A stretch of 64,000 nucleotides of DNA, taken from Dryocola sp051307055. Its GTDB lineage: Bacteria > Pseudomonadota > Gammaproteobacteria > Enterobacterales > Enterobacteriaceae. Shown piece after piece: positions 1 to 8,253 of the stretch (position 1 is its first letter; every line of letters begins with the position of its first letter). Location of the stretch: NCBI RefSeq assembly GCF_051307055.1, contig NZ_CP149994.1:3286001-3350000 (forward strand), written 5' to 3'. A model generated the notes under the pieces. That model ran no database searches and was not told the origin of the DNA. It worked only from the letters and a program-made list of their open reading frames with translations. A program made the position numbers and the translations under genes.

Positions 1-215
1 ATCTGCCTGACGTCACTGCTGGCGCTGGCCTTATTTCCCTTCCGCTCTTGAAGCCATATCTTGTGAACTTCTTCCCATCGGTCGTCAACGCAAAGATTGT
101 CCGGGGTTTTATGATAACCAAACCGAAGCGTGCCCTCCGACAGGCACTGCTGCTCCCATTCACCTGCCTCACCAAGTTTGATGAACTGAACTGTTGCGGG
201 GCTGATTTTTTCCAT
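1..215 (-). CDS. Partial defence-like protein, N-terminus only
   Basis: This minus-strand reading frame begins at the ATG at 215-213 and runs off the left edge, so only the first 71 residues are visible. The peptide starts MEKISPATVQFIKLGEAG and continues with EWEQQCLSEGTLRFGY. A short beta-strand followed by 'LGEAGEWEQQC...GTLRFGY' resembles, from memory, the N-terminal module of some restriction-endonuclease-like or phage-defence proteins. That is a family resemblance, not a firm assignment. A GGA lies about 5 bases before the ATG. It is divergent from the AbiH-type fragment at 306, with a 90-bp gap that must hold both promoters. It is probably cargo of the ssrA island. The rest of the gene lies outside the window, so the function is open. 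Confidence 0.5.
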   Translation of the reverse strand, partial: MEKISPATVQFIKLGEAGEWEQQCLSEGTLRFGYHKTPDNLCVDDRWEEVHKIWLQERKGNKASASSDVRQ

Positions 216-305
216 AATTTTCCGGGGGTATAAGGTATCTGCTGTTATAAAACACGAGATATTCTGGTATTTCAACGCAAACAAGTCATCTGTCGTGAGA
301 GGGCT

Positions 306-386
306 ATGCAAACAACTACACTCTATGTCATTGGAAATGGCTTCGATCTCAGGCATAACATCCCTGACTTGCTCCCGGCAAACTAA
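306..386 (+). pseudogene. AbiH-type abortive infection protein, N-terminal remnant
   Basis: The ATG at 306 opens a 26-residue frame, MQTTTLYVIGNGFDLRHNIP and then DLLPAN, ending in TAA at 384-386. The motif LYVIGNGFDLRH at the extreme N-terminus is the hallmark of AbiH-family phage-abortive-infection proteins, which are normally several hundred residues long. Here the coding sequence stops right after the motif. The DNA that follows reads as tyrosine integrase in another frame. The simplest reading is a deletion that removed the AbiH body and the integrase 5' end. No function is expected from the remnant. Confidence 0.6.
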
Positions 387-423
387 CATAGCACGATGTA
401 AGCAAGTTCCGCTTTCTAATCTG

Positions 424-1467
424 GATGTGACAACCAAAAACCTGAAATACGCCGAGCGCATACTCGGCGAAATCCATAATAAAATTGAGCGAGGGACCTT
501 CAATTATGCTGAGCACTTCCCCCGCTCGCCACGCCTCAAATTGTTTGGCAACGCAGCTGCTGGAAAAAAAGTGAAAACGTACCTGGATGAATATCTGGGG
601 ATCTGCGAAACCCGTAAGTTATCGCCCTCGACAATTGGCGGATATAAAAAGTGCCGGAGCGCACTTTCAAAATTTCATATGCTCCCGGCCAGTGAGCTTA
701 CGCCAGCAGCACTTAAAACGTAGATACAAAGCCAGACTACGGCACTTAAAACCATTCGAAACCAGCTGTCATTTATGCGATCAGCTCTCGATGAAGCAGT
801 TACTGATGGTGTGTTGCAGATTAACCCTGTATCGCTCGTTACAGCTTCACGTTACCAGGAGAAAAAATCCACCAGCGAAAGTGAATACATCGTTGATCCG
901 ATGTCGCCGGATGAAACGAATTCCATTTATCAAAGTTGCAGATATTCCGAATGGGTTAATACCTTCCGTTTTGCTTTCAACACCGGTGTTCGCCCTTCTG
1001 AGCTCTGTGCATTACGTTGGGTTGGTATCGACTTTGTAAGTAACACTGCTCATGTCCAGAATGCCAGTGTGGTTGGAGTGATAAAAGGAACAAAGACCAA
1101 AGCCGGAACTCGAAAGGTTGAACTGAATGATGAGGCGCTGCGTTCACTCCAGGAACAAAAACAGCATACCTTTATGCGTAGCGAATACATCTTTAGCGAT
1201 CCGAAAACAGGTAAGCCCTGGGCCAGCGCCGACGCTATACGAAAGAAGGCTTGGGTGCCGGTTTTGAAGAAAGCTGGGATCCGATATCGCAACCCATACC
1301 AGACCAGGCACACGTTCGCGACCAGGCATATCAGCCAAGGCGTAAACCTTTTTTGGCTAGCAGGGCAAATGGGGCACAAAGGTCCTGAGATGTTGTTTCG
1401 TCATTATGGCTCTTATCTTCAGTCCTATGTTGGCCGCTCAGTCATAAAGAACCTTTCGAAGAGCTGA
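424..1467 (+). pseudogene. Tyrosine recombinase (island integrase), 5'-truncated and interrupted by a stop
   Basis: From about 424 the frame opened at 295 reads as the N-terminal part of a lambdoid integrase (KNLKYAERILGEIHNKIERG, then a SAM-like core-binding segment with YLDEYLGI). A TAG at 721-723 interrupts it, and the same frame resumes as a 230-residue catalytic domain. The catalytic set is present: Arg in GVRPSELCALRW (codon 991), Lys in the TKTKAG region, HTFATRH (about 1311-1331), GHKG, and the nucleophile Tyr in RHYG (codon 1405). The true N-terminus is missing, replaced by the AbiH remnant, so the gene is broken twice. An integrase at the edge of an ssrA-integrated island is expected to have driven integration. 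It is probably inactive now unless the amber codon is suppressed and an upstream start is used. Confidence 0.8.
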
Positions 1468-1868
1468 TATCCTAATTTGTACAATCAAAATTGTAATCTG
1501 AAGGTTCTGCTACAATATGAGGTATGTGAAGATAAAAAAAGCATAACAGAATGCTTTAACCTATTGATTTTAAATAAATTTAAACCATTCAACAACTTTA
1601 TTTTTGCATAGTTATATTGACATTGCCTAAGCGAATGAATCCATTGCATTTTATTCGCAATAGAAAGTGCGTCCGGATATCAAATCCGCTTGATTAAGTA
1701 TCAACTAAATTGATATCCTATGGCCATTACAGCAAGATTAAAAACTTTTACTTACTTTTCAGTGACTTAATAACGGGTGAAGGCGGAGCATATTATGAAA
1801 AATACATTTACAGTCGGTTTCGGTGAAGGTTAAGACCTATCATTGTCAACCTAAATGAAAGATGATTT
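1468..1868. other. AT-rich intergenic region with a possible 12-residue leader peptide
   Basis: About 400 bp of AT-rich DNA separates the integrase remnant from the DUF4760-type gene. The only coding sign is an ATG at 1795 preceded by a GGCGGAG ribosome-binding sequence (about 1781-1787). It encodes MKNTFTVGFGEG and stops at 1831-1833, 36 bp before the hairpin at 1869. This could be a leader peptide or chance. I see no tRNA, repeat array or longer frame here. Confidence 0.35.
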
Positions 1869-1892
1869 AAGGCCTCCCATGATGGAGGCCTT
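1869..1892 (+). promoter_or_regulatory. Hairpin that masks the RBS of the downstream gene
   Basis: The arms AAGGCCTCC (1869-1877) and GGAGGCCTT (1884-1892) pair perfectly over 9 bp around the loop CATGAT. The right arm contains GGAGG (1884-1888), the only good Shine-Dalgarno for the ATG at 1897 (8-base spacing), and CCTCC in the left arm covers it. The trailing TTTT makes a weak intrinsic terminator an alternative reading. Either way the structure is placed to limit expression of the next gene. Confidence 0.55.
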
Positions 1893-1896
1893 TTAA

Positions 1897-2835
1897 ATGG
1901 GGCAGAGAAAAGTGGCAAAAACACTGGTAAGCATAACAACAACTCTTTTTGTAGTGATGATGATCATACGGTCTGTCTTCACGCTCATCTATCCCAAAGC
2001 TTTGCCATTCAACATGGCCATTATCGACTGGCTTGTAGTTGGTGCAGCCGCAGCCGCAGCTATATCGAGCATTTTTTGCTTCATCCAAAAACGATACCCA
2101 GACACTTCAGAATTTCTGCCAATGTTCAGTATGGTATGTTTTCTTATCGTACTGATCGGATACGCAATCCTTCGCTACTTACCAACATATCAAACTTCCC
2201 TTTCTATCATTGTCACCGGCATGCTAGTTGGAATGGGTTGGTGGATTCAGTGTATAACCTCAGCGGCAAACACCCGTAGATCTCATACGCTTAACATGAT
2301 TATCAATACTCGTACGAGTCCCGAGTATCAAAAACAACTGAGGTCAAGCACTAGAATTTACCGAGGCATGCGATATGTACCACAAGAACTGTCTGAGTGG
2401 CGCTGCAATCCAGACAAAGAAGAGTATAAAAACATGCGCGTCCCAGAAGAGTACAAAGATGCTATCAATGGACTGCTTTATATTCTCAATTACTTCGAAT
2501 TTTTAGCTCAAGGCATCAAATTTAAGGACCTAGATGACGAACTTTTAAAAGAGTGTTTCTCGAGTTTTCTTAAGGGAATTGAGCGCAGAGGATTTCATAT
2601 GATATTAGAATCTCAAAAGCAAGATCCGGCTGCATTCGAGGGGATTACCTACCTTTCAAAAAAATGGAACGGTTCCTCATTTGTTGAGAAGCATAGAGCA
2701 AATCCTAACACCGGGGAGCTAGGTATCTGCTACCCAACAAATGAACTGGTTGAATTAATGGTTCAAGGAAAAGACTTGAATAATCCAGAAGGACATAATC
2801 TTGTACCGATTAATCAAATCCAGCCAGGGGCATGA
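1897..2835 (+). CDS. Membrane protein of DUF4760 type, island cargo
   Basis: This is a 312-residue protein. The first 120 residues hold two or three clear transmembrane stretches (around 8-30, 40-65, 75-115) including a run of five alanines. The remainder is soluble and charged. The segment HTLNMIINTRTSPEYQ followed later by LLYILNYFEFLAQGI and a D-D-E-L-L-K-E-C-F stretch matches what I recall of DUF4760 proteins, which often occur in phage-derived islands; their function is unknown. The ATG at 1897 has GGAGG at the right distance, although that RBS lies inside a hairpin. A GTG at 1912 is a weaker alternative start. It lies between the broken integrase and the ssrA-end attachment sequence. 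No enzymatic motif is visible. Confidence 0.65.
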   Translation: MGQRKVAKTLVSITTTLFVVMMIIRSVFTLIYPKALPFNMAIIDWLVVGAAAAAAISSIFCFIQKRYPDTSEFLPMFSMVCFLIVLIGYAILRYLPTYQTSLSIIVTGMLVGMGWWIQCITSAANTRRSHTLNMIINTRTSPEYQKQLRSSTRIYRGMRYVPQELSEWRCNPDKEEYKNMRVPEEYKDAINGLLYILNYFEFLAQGIKFKDLDDELLKECFSSFLKGIERRGFHMILESQKQDPAAFEGITYLSKKWNGSSFVEKHRANPNTGELGICYPTNELVELMVQGKDLNNPEGHNLVPINQIQPGA

Positions 2836-2942
2836 GAAAAAGCTAAAACCAATGTGACTGCAAATGGACTTCAAAGGTGCCGCAAAGGATACGCATTGAA
2901 AAATAAGTTAAAATAAATCCAATAAATCATTAAGTTAAATAT

Positions 2943-2980
2943 TAGCTGACGCGGGTTCAACTCCCGCCAGCACCAAAATT
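2943..2980 (+). other. Attachment site: copy of the ssrA (tmRNA) 3' end
   Basis: The stretch GACGCGGGTTCAACTCCCGC (from 2949) followed by CAGCACCAAAATTC is the T-arm and 3' end of enterobacterial tmRNA, a common integration target for phages and islands. Upstream sequence is AT-rich and unlike the tmRNA body, so this is the distal att copy, not the functional gene. Compared with the usual end ...CCAGCTCCACCAAAATTC, three bases (TCC) are missing. The intact ssrA should lie left of the window at the other end of the island. Confidence 0.85.
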
Positions 2981-3021
2981 CTCCATCGGTGATTACCAGA
3001 GTCATCCGATGAAGTCCTGAG

Positions 3022-3054
3022 AGCCCGCACGGCGCAAGCCCTGCGGGCTTTTTT
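3022..3054 (+). terminator. ssrA terminator left on the distal side of the island
   Basis: AGCCCGCA (3022-3029) pairs with TGCGGGCT (3042-3049) and is followed by a T-rich tract. Sequence and context match the terminator that normally follows ssrA, now separated from its gene by the island. Confidence 0.85.
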
Positions 3055-3179
3055 GTGCCCTCAATTTGTCCCGCGAAGTCTGATGCCAACTAATTAAATC
3101 CGAACCTTTTAGGCACCTTGTTAGGCACCTCAGAAAGCTTTATTGTTTTTGAGGTGCCTAAAACTATGGAAATCCGGCA

Positions 3180-3310
3180 ATGGCAAGACAAACCAAACCT
3201 CTATCCGTTAAAGAAATCCGCCAAACCCAAGGAAGCGGACTACGTTCTCTATGATGGCGGTGGGCACGGTTGTTGCCGTTTTAAAAATGGATACGGTTCG
3301 CATAATGACC
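3180..3310 (+). pseudogene. P4-type integrase, frameshifted 5' fragment
   Basis: An ATG at 3180 opens MARQTKPLSVKEI, the typical start of P4/CP4-57-family integrases. The homology then continues one frame over as KSAKPKEADYVLYDGGG, the next conserved segment, before sense is lost by about 3310. A one-base frameshift and a 3' deletion explain this. CP4-57 intA sits at the same place beside ssrA in E. coli, so this is the scar of an earlier or second element at the same hotspot. Confidence 0.75.
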
Positions 3311-3440
3311 TCCTGGATTTATGCCCCCTGGTCCCATCTGCATATGCTCAATATAGGCAGATGGGTGGCATATAGAGATGGCAGGCCTGTCCATTTTTCT
3401 TTCTTTTTTACTGAAGATCCGAAAAAGGCAAAAGCGGAAA

Positions 3441-3467
3441 ATAAAAAAGGCCGCTTCTGGCGACCTT
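3441..3467 (-). terminator. Terminator of the PTS-lyase operon
   Basis: Read on the minus strand, AAGGTCGC and GCGGCCTT form an 8-bp stem (one G-U pair) with loop CAGAA (plus-strand arms 3447-3454 and 3460-3467). It is followed by TTTTATTTT. It lies 30 bp past the lyase stop codon. Confidence 0.75.
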
Positions 3468-3496
3468 TTATACCGTTTAAACACTGACCGGAACTG

Positions 3497-4855
3497 CTAC
3501 TCCTGTGCCTGTGCAACTCCTCGCGCTCTTTGAGCCTGCTCAAGTGCAATATTAGCTGCCTCACCGGTATAATTATGAGGTATCAGCATTTGCTTCAGTT
3601 CATCTGTGGTAAACAGGGCGGAGACTTGTTTATCTTTCTGCAAGCACTGCATAAATTCTTTGCCGTTCAGGTTCGCATCAATGGCCATTTCATAAACTTT
3701 GGCATGGGCCTGATCCTTTCCGAGCGTACTGGCCAGTTGCATCATGACGAATTCACTGTTATCCAGACCGTGATTGATCTCAGCATTAGCGGACATTTTT
3801 TGAGGATTAACATGCAGGCAACGCGTCAGTTCTTCAGCCCGGAGTACAATCTCCGTCATTAGCTGCAGTGCTTCATGCAGAGAAGATTCAAGCAGCATGT
3901 ACGCTGAACTGTCGGCTTCATATGGCCGGCAGCAGGCAGACATCATTACAGCAGGCAGGGAGTAGAGTTTCTGAGCGTTGGCGATAATGCCCTTTGCCAG
4001 TTTCGGATTTATTTTATGTGGCATGGTACTACTTCCGACGGTACCGGCGCGGAAACCTTCAATAACTTCGCCGATCTCTTCCAGCGTGGTCGCATAGACC
4101 TCTTCAGCCATCTTATGGCATACGCTGGCAAGCAGGGATAACGCCATCACATACTCTACTTTATGCGTACCGATATTACGTGAAGGGACAGACATTTCCT
4201 GCATATTCAAAAGCCCGGCTACACGTGTCTGAACTTTGCGGCCGGTATTCCCGCTGGCGTTGAAGGCTCCGACAGCACCGCCCATCATCACCCGGAAAAC
4301 CCGTTTTTCGCTTTCCTCCAGGCGCGCAGCAGCGGAAAGTATCTCATCGATCCACACGGCGACTTTAAAACCGTATGTGATGGGAATGGCATGACGACCA
4401 TGGGTCCGGCCAGGCATAACTGTCTGAGCGTGTTGCTCTGCCAGGGCGGCGAGATTGTGCAGAATGTCATGAGTGACGACCAGAAACTTATTGTGTACTT
4501 TTCTGGTAACCAGTAGCTGTGCGCTTTGCTGGATATTCTGTGTTGTCACTCCCAGATGTACATATTTGCCGCTGTCGCCCGGACAAGCCCTGACCAGCGC
4601 TTTCAGAAAAGGAACAAAACCGTGGCCGATTTTTTCCTGTAACTTCTGTACTTCTTCAAGATCAATATTTTTAAGTTGGCAGGCTGAGGCTATTTGCGCT
4701 GCAGCCTCGCGGGGGATAACCCCCAGTTCTCCCTGTGCAGTCGCCAGCGCGGCCTCTACATCAAGCCAGGATTGATATTTATGGTCATCACTCAACAGAG
4801 CTCGGATGCCGCGATCGTCCATTGATTTAGTTTTAGAATCAAATAAAGCACTCAT
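3497..4855 (-). CDS. Aspartase/fumarase-superfamily lyase (adenylosuccinate lyase-like)
   Basis: The protein has 452 residues if started at the ATG at 4855, which has GAGGTG about 6 bases upstream; a TTG at 4867 lies in the RBS and is unlikely. The superfamily loop GSSTMPHKINP is intact, as are VMPGRTHGRHA (the T-H region) and the TTQNIQQS segment, so it should be an active beta-eliminating lyase that releases fumarate or a similar product from a C-N or C-O adduct. It is not the housekeeping purB or argH by context. It lies 41 bp downstream of a PTS permease on the same strand with a terminator behind it, so it probably splits what the PTS imports, perhaps a sugar-aspartate type conjugate (inference). 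Alternatives are a carboxymuconate cycloisomerase-like or EDDS-lyase-like enzyme. Confidence 0.8.
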   Translation of the reverse strand: MSALFDSKTKSMDDRGIRALLSDDHKYQSWLDVEAALATAQGELGVIPREAAAQIASACQLKNIDLEEVQKLQEKIGHGFVPFLKALVRACPGDSGKYVHLGVTTQNIQQSAQLLVTRKVHNKFLVVTHDILHNLAALAEQHAQTVMPGRTHGRHAIPITYGFKVAVWIDEILSAAARLEESEKRVFRVMMGGAVGAFNASGNTGRKVQTRVAGLLNMQEMSVPSRNIGTHKVEYVMALSLLASVCHKMAEEVYATTLEEIGEVIEGFRAGTVGSSTMPHKINPKLAKGIIANAQKLYSLPAVMMSACCRPYEADSSAYMLLESSLHEALQLMTEIVLRAEELTRCLHVNPQKMSANAEINHGLDNSEFVMMQLASTLGKDQAHAKVYEMAIDANLNGKEFMQCLQKDKQVSALFTTDELKQMLIPHNYTGEAANIALEQAQRARGVAQAQE

Positions 4856-4896
4856 ATCACACCTCAATATGGTTTATTGCAAACAAAATGCACCGG

Positions 4897-6453
4897 TTAT
4901 TGCCCTGCCATTTTGTCCACGACAGCATTTTTCACAAATTCGACGTGCGGGCCAAATACAACATGAATATGGTTATTCTTGGGAAGAAAGACGCCAGAGG
5001 AACCCGCATCTTTGAGTAACTCGCGATCCACTTTGCCCTGGTCTTTCAGATCGATTCGGAGACGGGTCACGCAGTTATCAATATTCTTAATATTTTCTTT
5101 TCCACCCAACCCTTTCAGGACAATTGTAGCTATTTCTACATAACGTTTTTCTTTCAGCAGGGAATTATTTCTGATTTCTTCTTCGCGTCCTGGTGTCTGA
5201 ATGTTGAATTTCACAATGGCGAAGCGGAAAACTGCATAAAACACGACAAAATTCACTGCACCGAGCAATATTAACTGGAACCAGTGGGTATTATCGTATA
5301 ACAAACCGAAAATACCGAAGTCAAAAATGGTCCCGCGAATATAACCGATAGAAATATCAAGCCAGGCAAGCGGGATCGCCATTAATCCACAAAGTAATGT
5401 ATAAATAAAAAATAATCCGGGCGCAATAAACAGGAACGAGAATTCGAGTGGTTCGGTCACATTACCCAGAAAAGCTGTCAGGACAATGGTTAGCAGAATA
5501 CCTTTCGCGACCGGGCGGTTAGCTTTAAATGACGTATGATACATTGCCAGACCAATAGCCGGTATGCGAAACAGGGTATTCAGCATCTGACCCGCAGCAA
5601 GATAAGAGGTCAATTTGGGCATCAGAGACCAGTTTGGATCCTGCGGTCCAAGTTCAAAAAGAATTTTATTGGTGGCGTTCATAATGCCGGTATATACCTG
5701 TCCGCCAATAATATAGTTCCCCCCCGCTTCGGTAAAACGTACAACCGAGGCCAGGACGTGATGCAGACCAAACGGAATAAGCGCGCGATGCAGAAACCAG
5801 TATATGCCGACACCGAAACGATCATTCATCATTATAAATGAAATACTTGTCAGAAAAGTCGTCACTCCGTTCCAGATATAGGGAATCAATAGACCAACTG
5901 GGATCATGAAGACAAAAGTAATAATAGGAACCGATTTCTTTCCGCTGAAGAATGCAAAAGCCAGCGGCAGTTCAAGCCGGAAATACCGATCGGTAACCCA
6001 GGCAGCAACCAGACCGGAAATAATGCCGCCCATGGCCTCAATCCGGAGCGTCTGGATACCCAGAACGAGGCCCTGCCCGACTTCAGACATATGGCTACCG
6101 GCAAGCTGGCCATTAATCTTCAGCCATACATTCATTACAATTGTTAGCGTCAGATAGGCCAGTACCGAAGAAAAAACTGCAATCCCCTTTTCATTTTTGG
6201 CCATACCGTAAGCCACACCCATGGCAAACAGTAAGGGGATATTGTTAAAAACGATGCCTGTGATGTCTTTCAGGCTATTGAGTGCAATTTGTATCGAATC
6301 ATATCCCAGAAACGGGAGCTTATTGACCATATAGGACTGGCTGAGCGCAGCGCAGATTCCCATTATCATGCCGATGGGTGCCATAACCGCAATAGGCAAC
6401 AGAAGTGAGCGGCCAAAGCGCTGAATTCCGTCTTTGATATTATCTGTTTTCAT
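4897..6453 (-). CDS. PTS permease, EIICB of the glucose/glucoside (MalX-like) family
   Basis: This 518-residue inner-membrane protein transports and phosphorylates a sugar or sugar conjugate. Residues about 10-400 are the EIIC channel, with multiple transmembrane helices and the conserved GNVTEPLEFSFLF segment. Residues about 435-518 are an EIIB domain with the phosphorylatable Cys461 in NCVTRLR. There is no EIIA domain, so phosphate must come from another EIIA such as Crr (inference). The gene is the first of a two-gene operon with the lyase and is divergent from a PRD regulator, which suggests substrate-induced expression. The substrate cannot be read from sequence; alpha-glucoside and maltose permeases are the nearest relatives I recognise. 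Confidence 0.85.
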   Translation of the reverse strand: MKTDNIKDGIQRFGRSLLLPIAVMAPIGMIMGICAALSQSYMVNKLPFLGYDSIQIALNSLKDITGIVFNNIPLLFAMGVAYGMAKNEKGIAVFSSVLAYLTLTIVMNVWLKINGQLAGSHMSEVGQGLVLGIQTLRIEAMGGIISGLVAAWVTDRYFRLELPLAFAFFSGKKSVPIITFVFMIPVGLLIPYIWNGVTTFLTSISFIMMNDRFGVGIYWFLHRALIPFGLHHVLASVVRFTEAGGNYIIGGQVYTGIMNATNKILFELGPQDPNWSLMPKLTSYLAAGQMLNTLFRIPAIGLAMYHTSFKANRPVAKGILLTIVLTAFLGNVTEPLEFSFLFIAPGLFFIYTLLCGLMAIPLAWLDISIGYIRGTIFDFGIFGLLYDNTHWFQLILLGAVNFVVFYAVFRFAIVKFNIQTPGREEEIRNNSLLKEKRYVEIATIVLKGLGGKENIKNIDNCVTRLRIDLKDQGKVDRELLKDAGSSGVFLPKNNHIHVVFGPHVEFVKNAVVDKMAGQ

Positions 6454-6608
6454 AATTATCCAGGCCAGGTAATGAAGTAATGATGGAAGTAAAATGATTA
6501 CGTTTTCAGTCTATGGATTAGGGAAAATGCATCAAGGTCACTTTGTGAGACCGGAAAATCACCCTATGTGCCCTCTTGTGGCTACTGCTGAACACTAATA
6601 AATTTTTC

Positions 6609-6624
6609 TGTGCATTACATCACA
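6609..6624. promoter_or_regulatory. Predicted CRP site between PTS operon and its regulator
   Basis: TGTGC-ATTACA-TCACA (6609-6624) matches the CRP consensus TGTGA-N6-TCACA at 9 of 10 arm positions. It lies in the 216-bp divergent intergenic region, about 155 bp before the permease start and 45 bp before the regulator start. A TTGACT at 6641 with TATTTT at 6662 is a possible promoter toward the regulator. Catabolite control would fit a PTS operon. Confidence 0.6.
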
Positions 6625-6669
6625 TAAACAAAATAAATATTTGACTTACTGTCGCGGGTGATATTTTAA

Positions 6670-8253
6670 ATGAGTCAGACAAAGGAGGTATCTATCAGCA
6701 TTAACAATTTTGATATACAGTTTTTAAGTTATATGCAGGAGAATGGTGAACTTCTCTTTAAGGATGTTAATAATATTTTCCCGGACAAAAGCATTATCAG
6801 CCTGAAAAGATGCCAGTCCAGTATTAATTATTATTTACCGTATGACAAACAATTATTCTGTGAAAATGATGCCTTTCATTGCCGAATTAATTATGAGGAT
6901 TTTCTGGAGTTTCTTCAGAAAACGCATCTGGGTAACTATCTGTCATCGGTGGAAGAACGGATAACTCTGATTATTTTTTATTGTTTTCTGTACGGTACTG
7001 TCAATACGTCCAGACTCTACGAGGAGATAGGCGTCAGCCTCACCACAAAGAAGAAAGACATGAAGGTGCTGGCAGACTATCTTTCGGCATACAAACTGGA
7101 ACTGGTAGTGGTTAACCGTAAGGGGGTAACCATTCGGGGAAATGAGACAGGTTTTCGTATAATAGTCATGCGAATTATTGCCACGGTCACTGAACTGAAT
7201 CACCATTTCCGGCCCGTGGCCAGAGCAGCAAATAATGTCTATCAGAGGCTGATGTATCAGCGTTTCAGTCATGATTACCTGGACCAGGTGAACCTGCAGG
7301 CGGATGCCTTTCGGGACTTTATTGATCAGCACTATCTAGATCTTTCCTATCCCGGCCGTAAGCTGTTGTTTATCTATCTGCTGATCGTGAAGAAGCGGAT
7401 GGATCAAGGTACTGAAAATATGATTTTACCCGAACTGAATATTGTTCTGCCTGAACAGAACCTGCTCGCGGATGAAACAGAAAACCGGTTCATAAACCAT
7501 TTCATTATTTCACTCGATCATAACGTGGAGTGTCTTTCCCTGGTGGATATTTCATTGCAGGAATACATCCGAAGGCTGATTTACCGTATTCAGTTCAGAA
7601 TAGTTACCCGTATTACACAACACCGGGGGTTATTTGATGAAATCTATCTTTACGTGCAGAAATGCATTATCAGGAAGAAATATAATTATACAATTTTCGA
7701 TAATAACCTTTCAAAGACACAAAAGCATTTCCCTGACTTGTTCTTCGGTGTAACAGATGCACTGCATGAAATAGAATCGGCTTATCAGATAAAATTTGAA
7801 CATAATCAGGTTGCTACTTTATGTCTGATTTTTAAGAAATTTATTATCAACAGCAAACTGGCGGGACGAAACTCCAGAAAGGTGACGATAGTCACTAACT
7901 CGGCTGCGGAGAAGGTGAGCTTTTTTATTGCCAGCCTTAAATCACATGTTGATGTCAGCGAAACGGTCACGATTAATATTCATGAAATATACCGACTCAG
8001 GGACTTCAGTCATCACCTGACCATTGTTTTCTCGAATCGCATCTCTATGTTACTCGACCAACAGGGTATTCCACACCTGAAACTGAATTATTACCTTCAG
8101 CATACGGACATAGAAAAGTTGCTGGCATGTGGTCTGTCGAGTAATCTTAATCGTAAAATCAGTGCGGATGCTTTTGTCGCTGATATATGTAATATTCCCC
8201 AGACAGAACTGCCCCAGTATCTGCGCCTGAAATATGGCATCCATTTTCTCTGA
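6670..8253 (+). CDS. PRD-domain transcriptional regulator (BglG/MtlR/Mga-type)
   Basis: This 527-residue protein is divergent from the PTS-lyase operon and is its likely regulator. The first 160 residues hold two helix-turn-helix-like segments, the second (TSRLYEEIGVSLTTKKKDMK followed by a GVTIRGNETGFR wing) typical of PTS-controlled activators. Residues about 180-390 look like two PRD domains with scattered histidines that PTS proteins could phosphorylate. Residues about 400-470 resemble an EIIB(Gat)-like fold, but the usual Cys and P-loop are absent (VTIVTNSAAEKVS). It therefore resembles DNA-binding PRD activators more than the short RNA-binding BglG antiterminators. The RBS is weak (GGGTG). 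GC content is lower than in the core genes, suggesting acquisition. Confidence 0.75.
   Translation: MSQTKEVSISINNFDIQFLSYMQENGELLFKDVNNIFPDKSIISLKRCQSSINYYLPYDKQLFCENDAFHCRINYEDFLEFLQKTHLGNYLSSVEERITLIIFYCFLYGTVNTSRLYEEIGVSLTTKKKDMKVLADYLSAYKLELVVVNRKGVTIRGNETGFRIIVMRIIATVTELNHHFRPVARAANNVYQRLMYQRFSHDYLDQVNLQADAFRDFIDQHYLDLSYPGRKLLFIYLLIVKKRMDQGTENMILPELNIVLPEQNLLADETENRFINHFIISLDHNVECLSLVDISLQEYIRRLIYRIQFRIVTRITQHRGLFDEIYLYVQKCIIRKKYNYTIFDNNLSKTQKHFPDLFFGVTDALHEIESAYQIKFEHNQVATLCLIFKKFIINSKLAGRNSRKVTIVTNSAAEKVSFFIASLKSHVDVSETVTINIHEIYRLRDFSHHLTIVFSNRISMLLDQQGIPHLKLNYYLQHTDIEKLLACGLSSNLNRKISADAFVADICNIPQTELPQYLRLKYGIHFL

Noticed and set aside
3251..3564. Short frames in both directions between the ssrA scar and the lyase
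   Set aside because: They cross the integrase remnant and the operon terminator and show no conserved pattern beyond the listed fragment.
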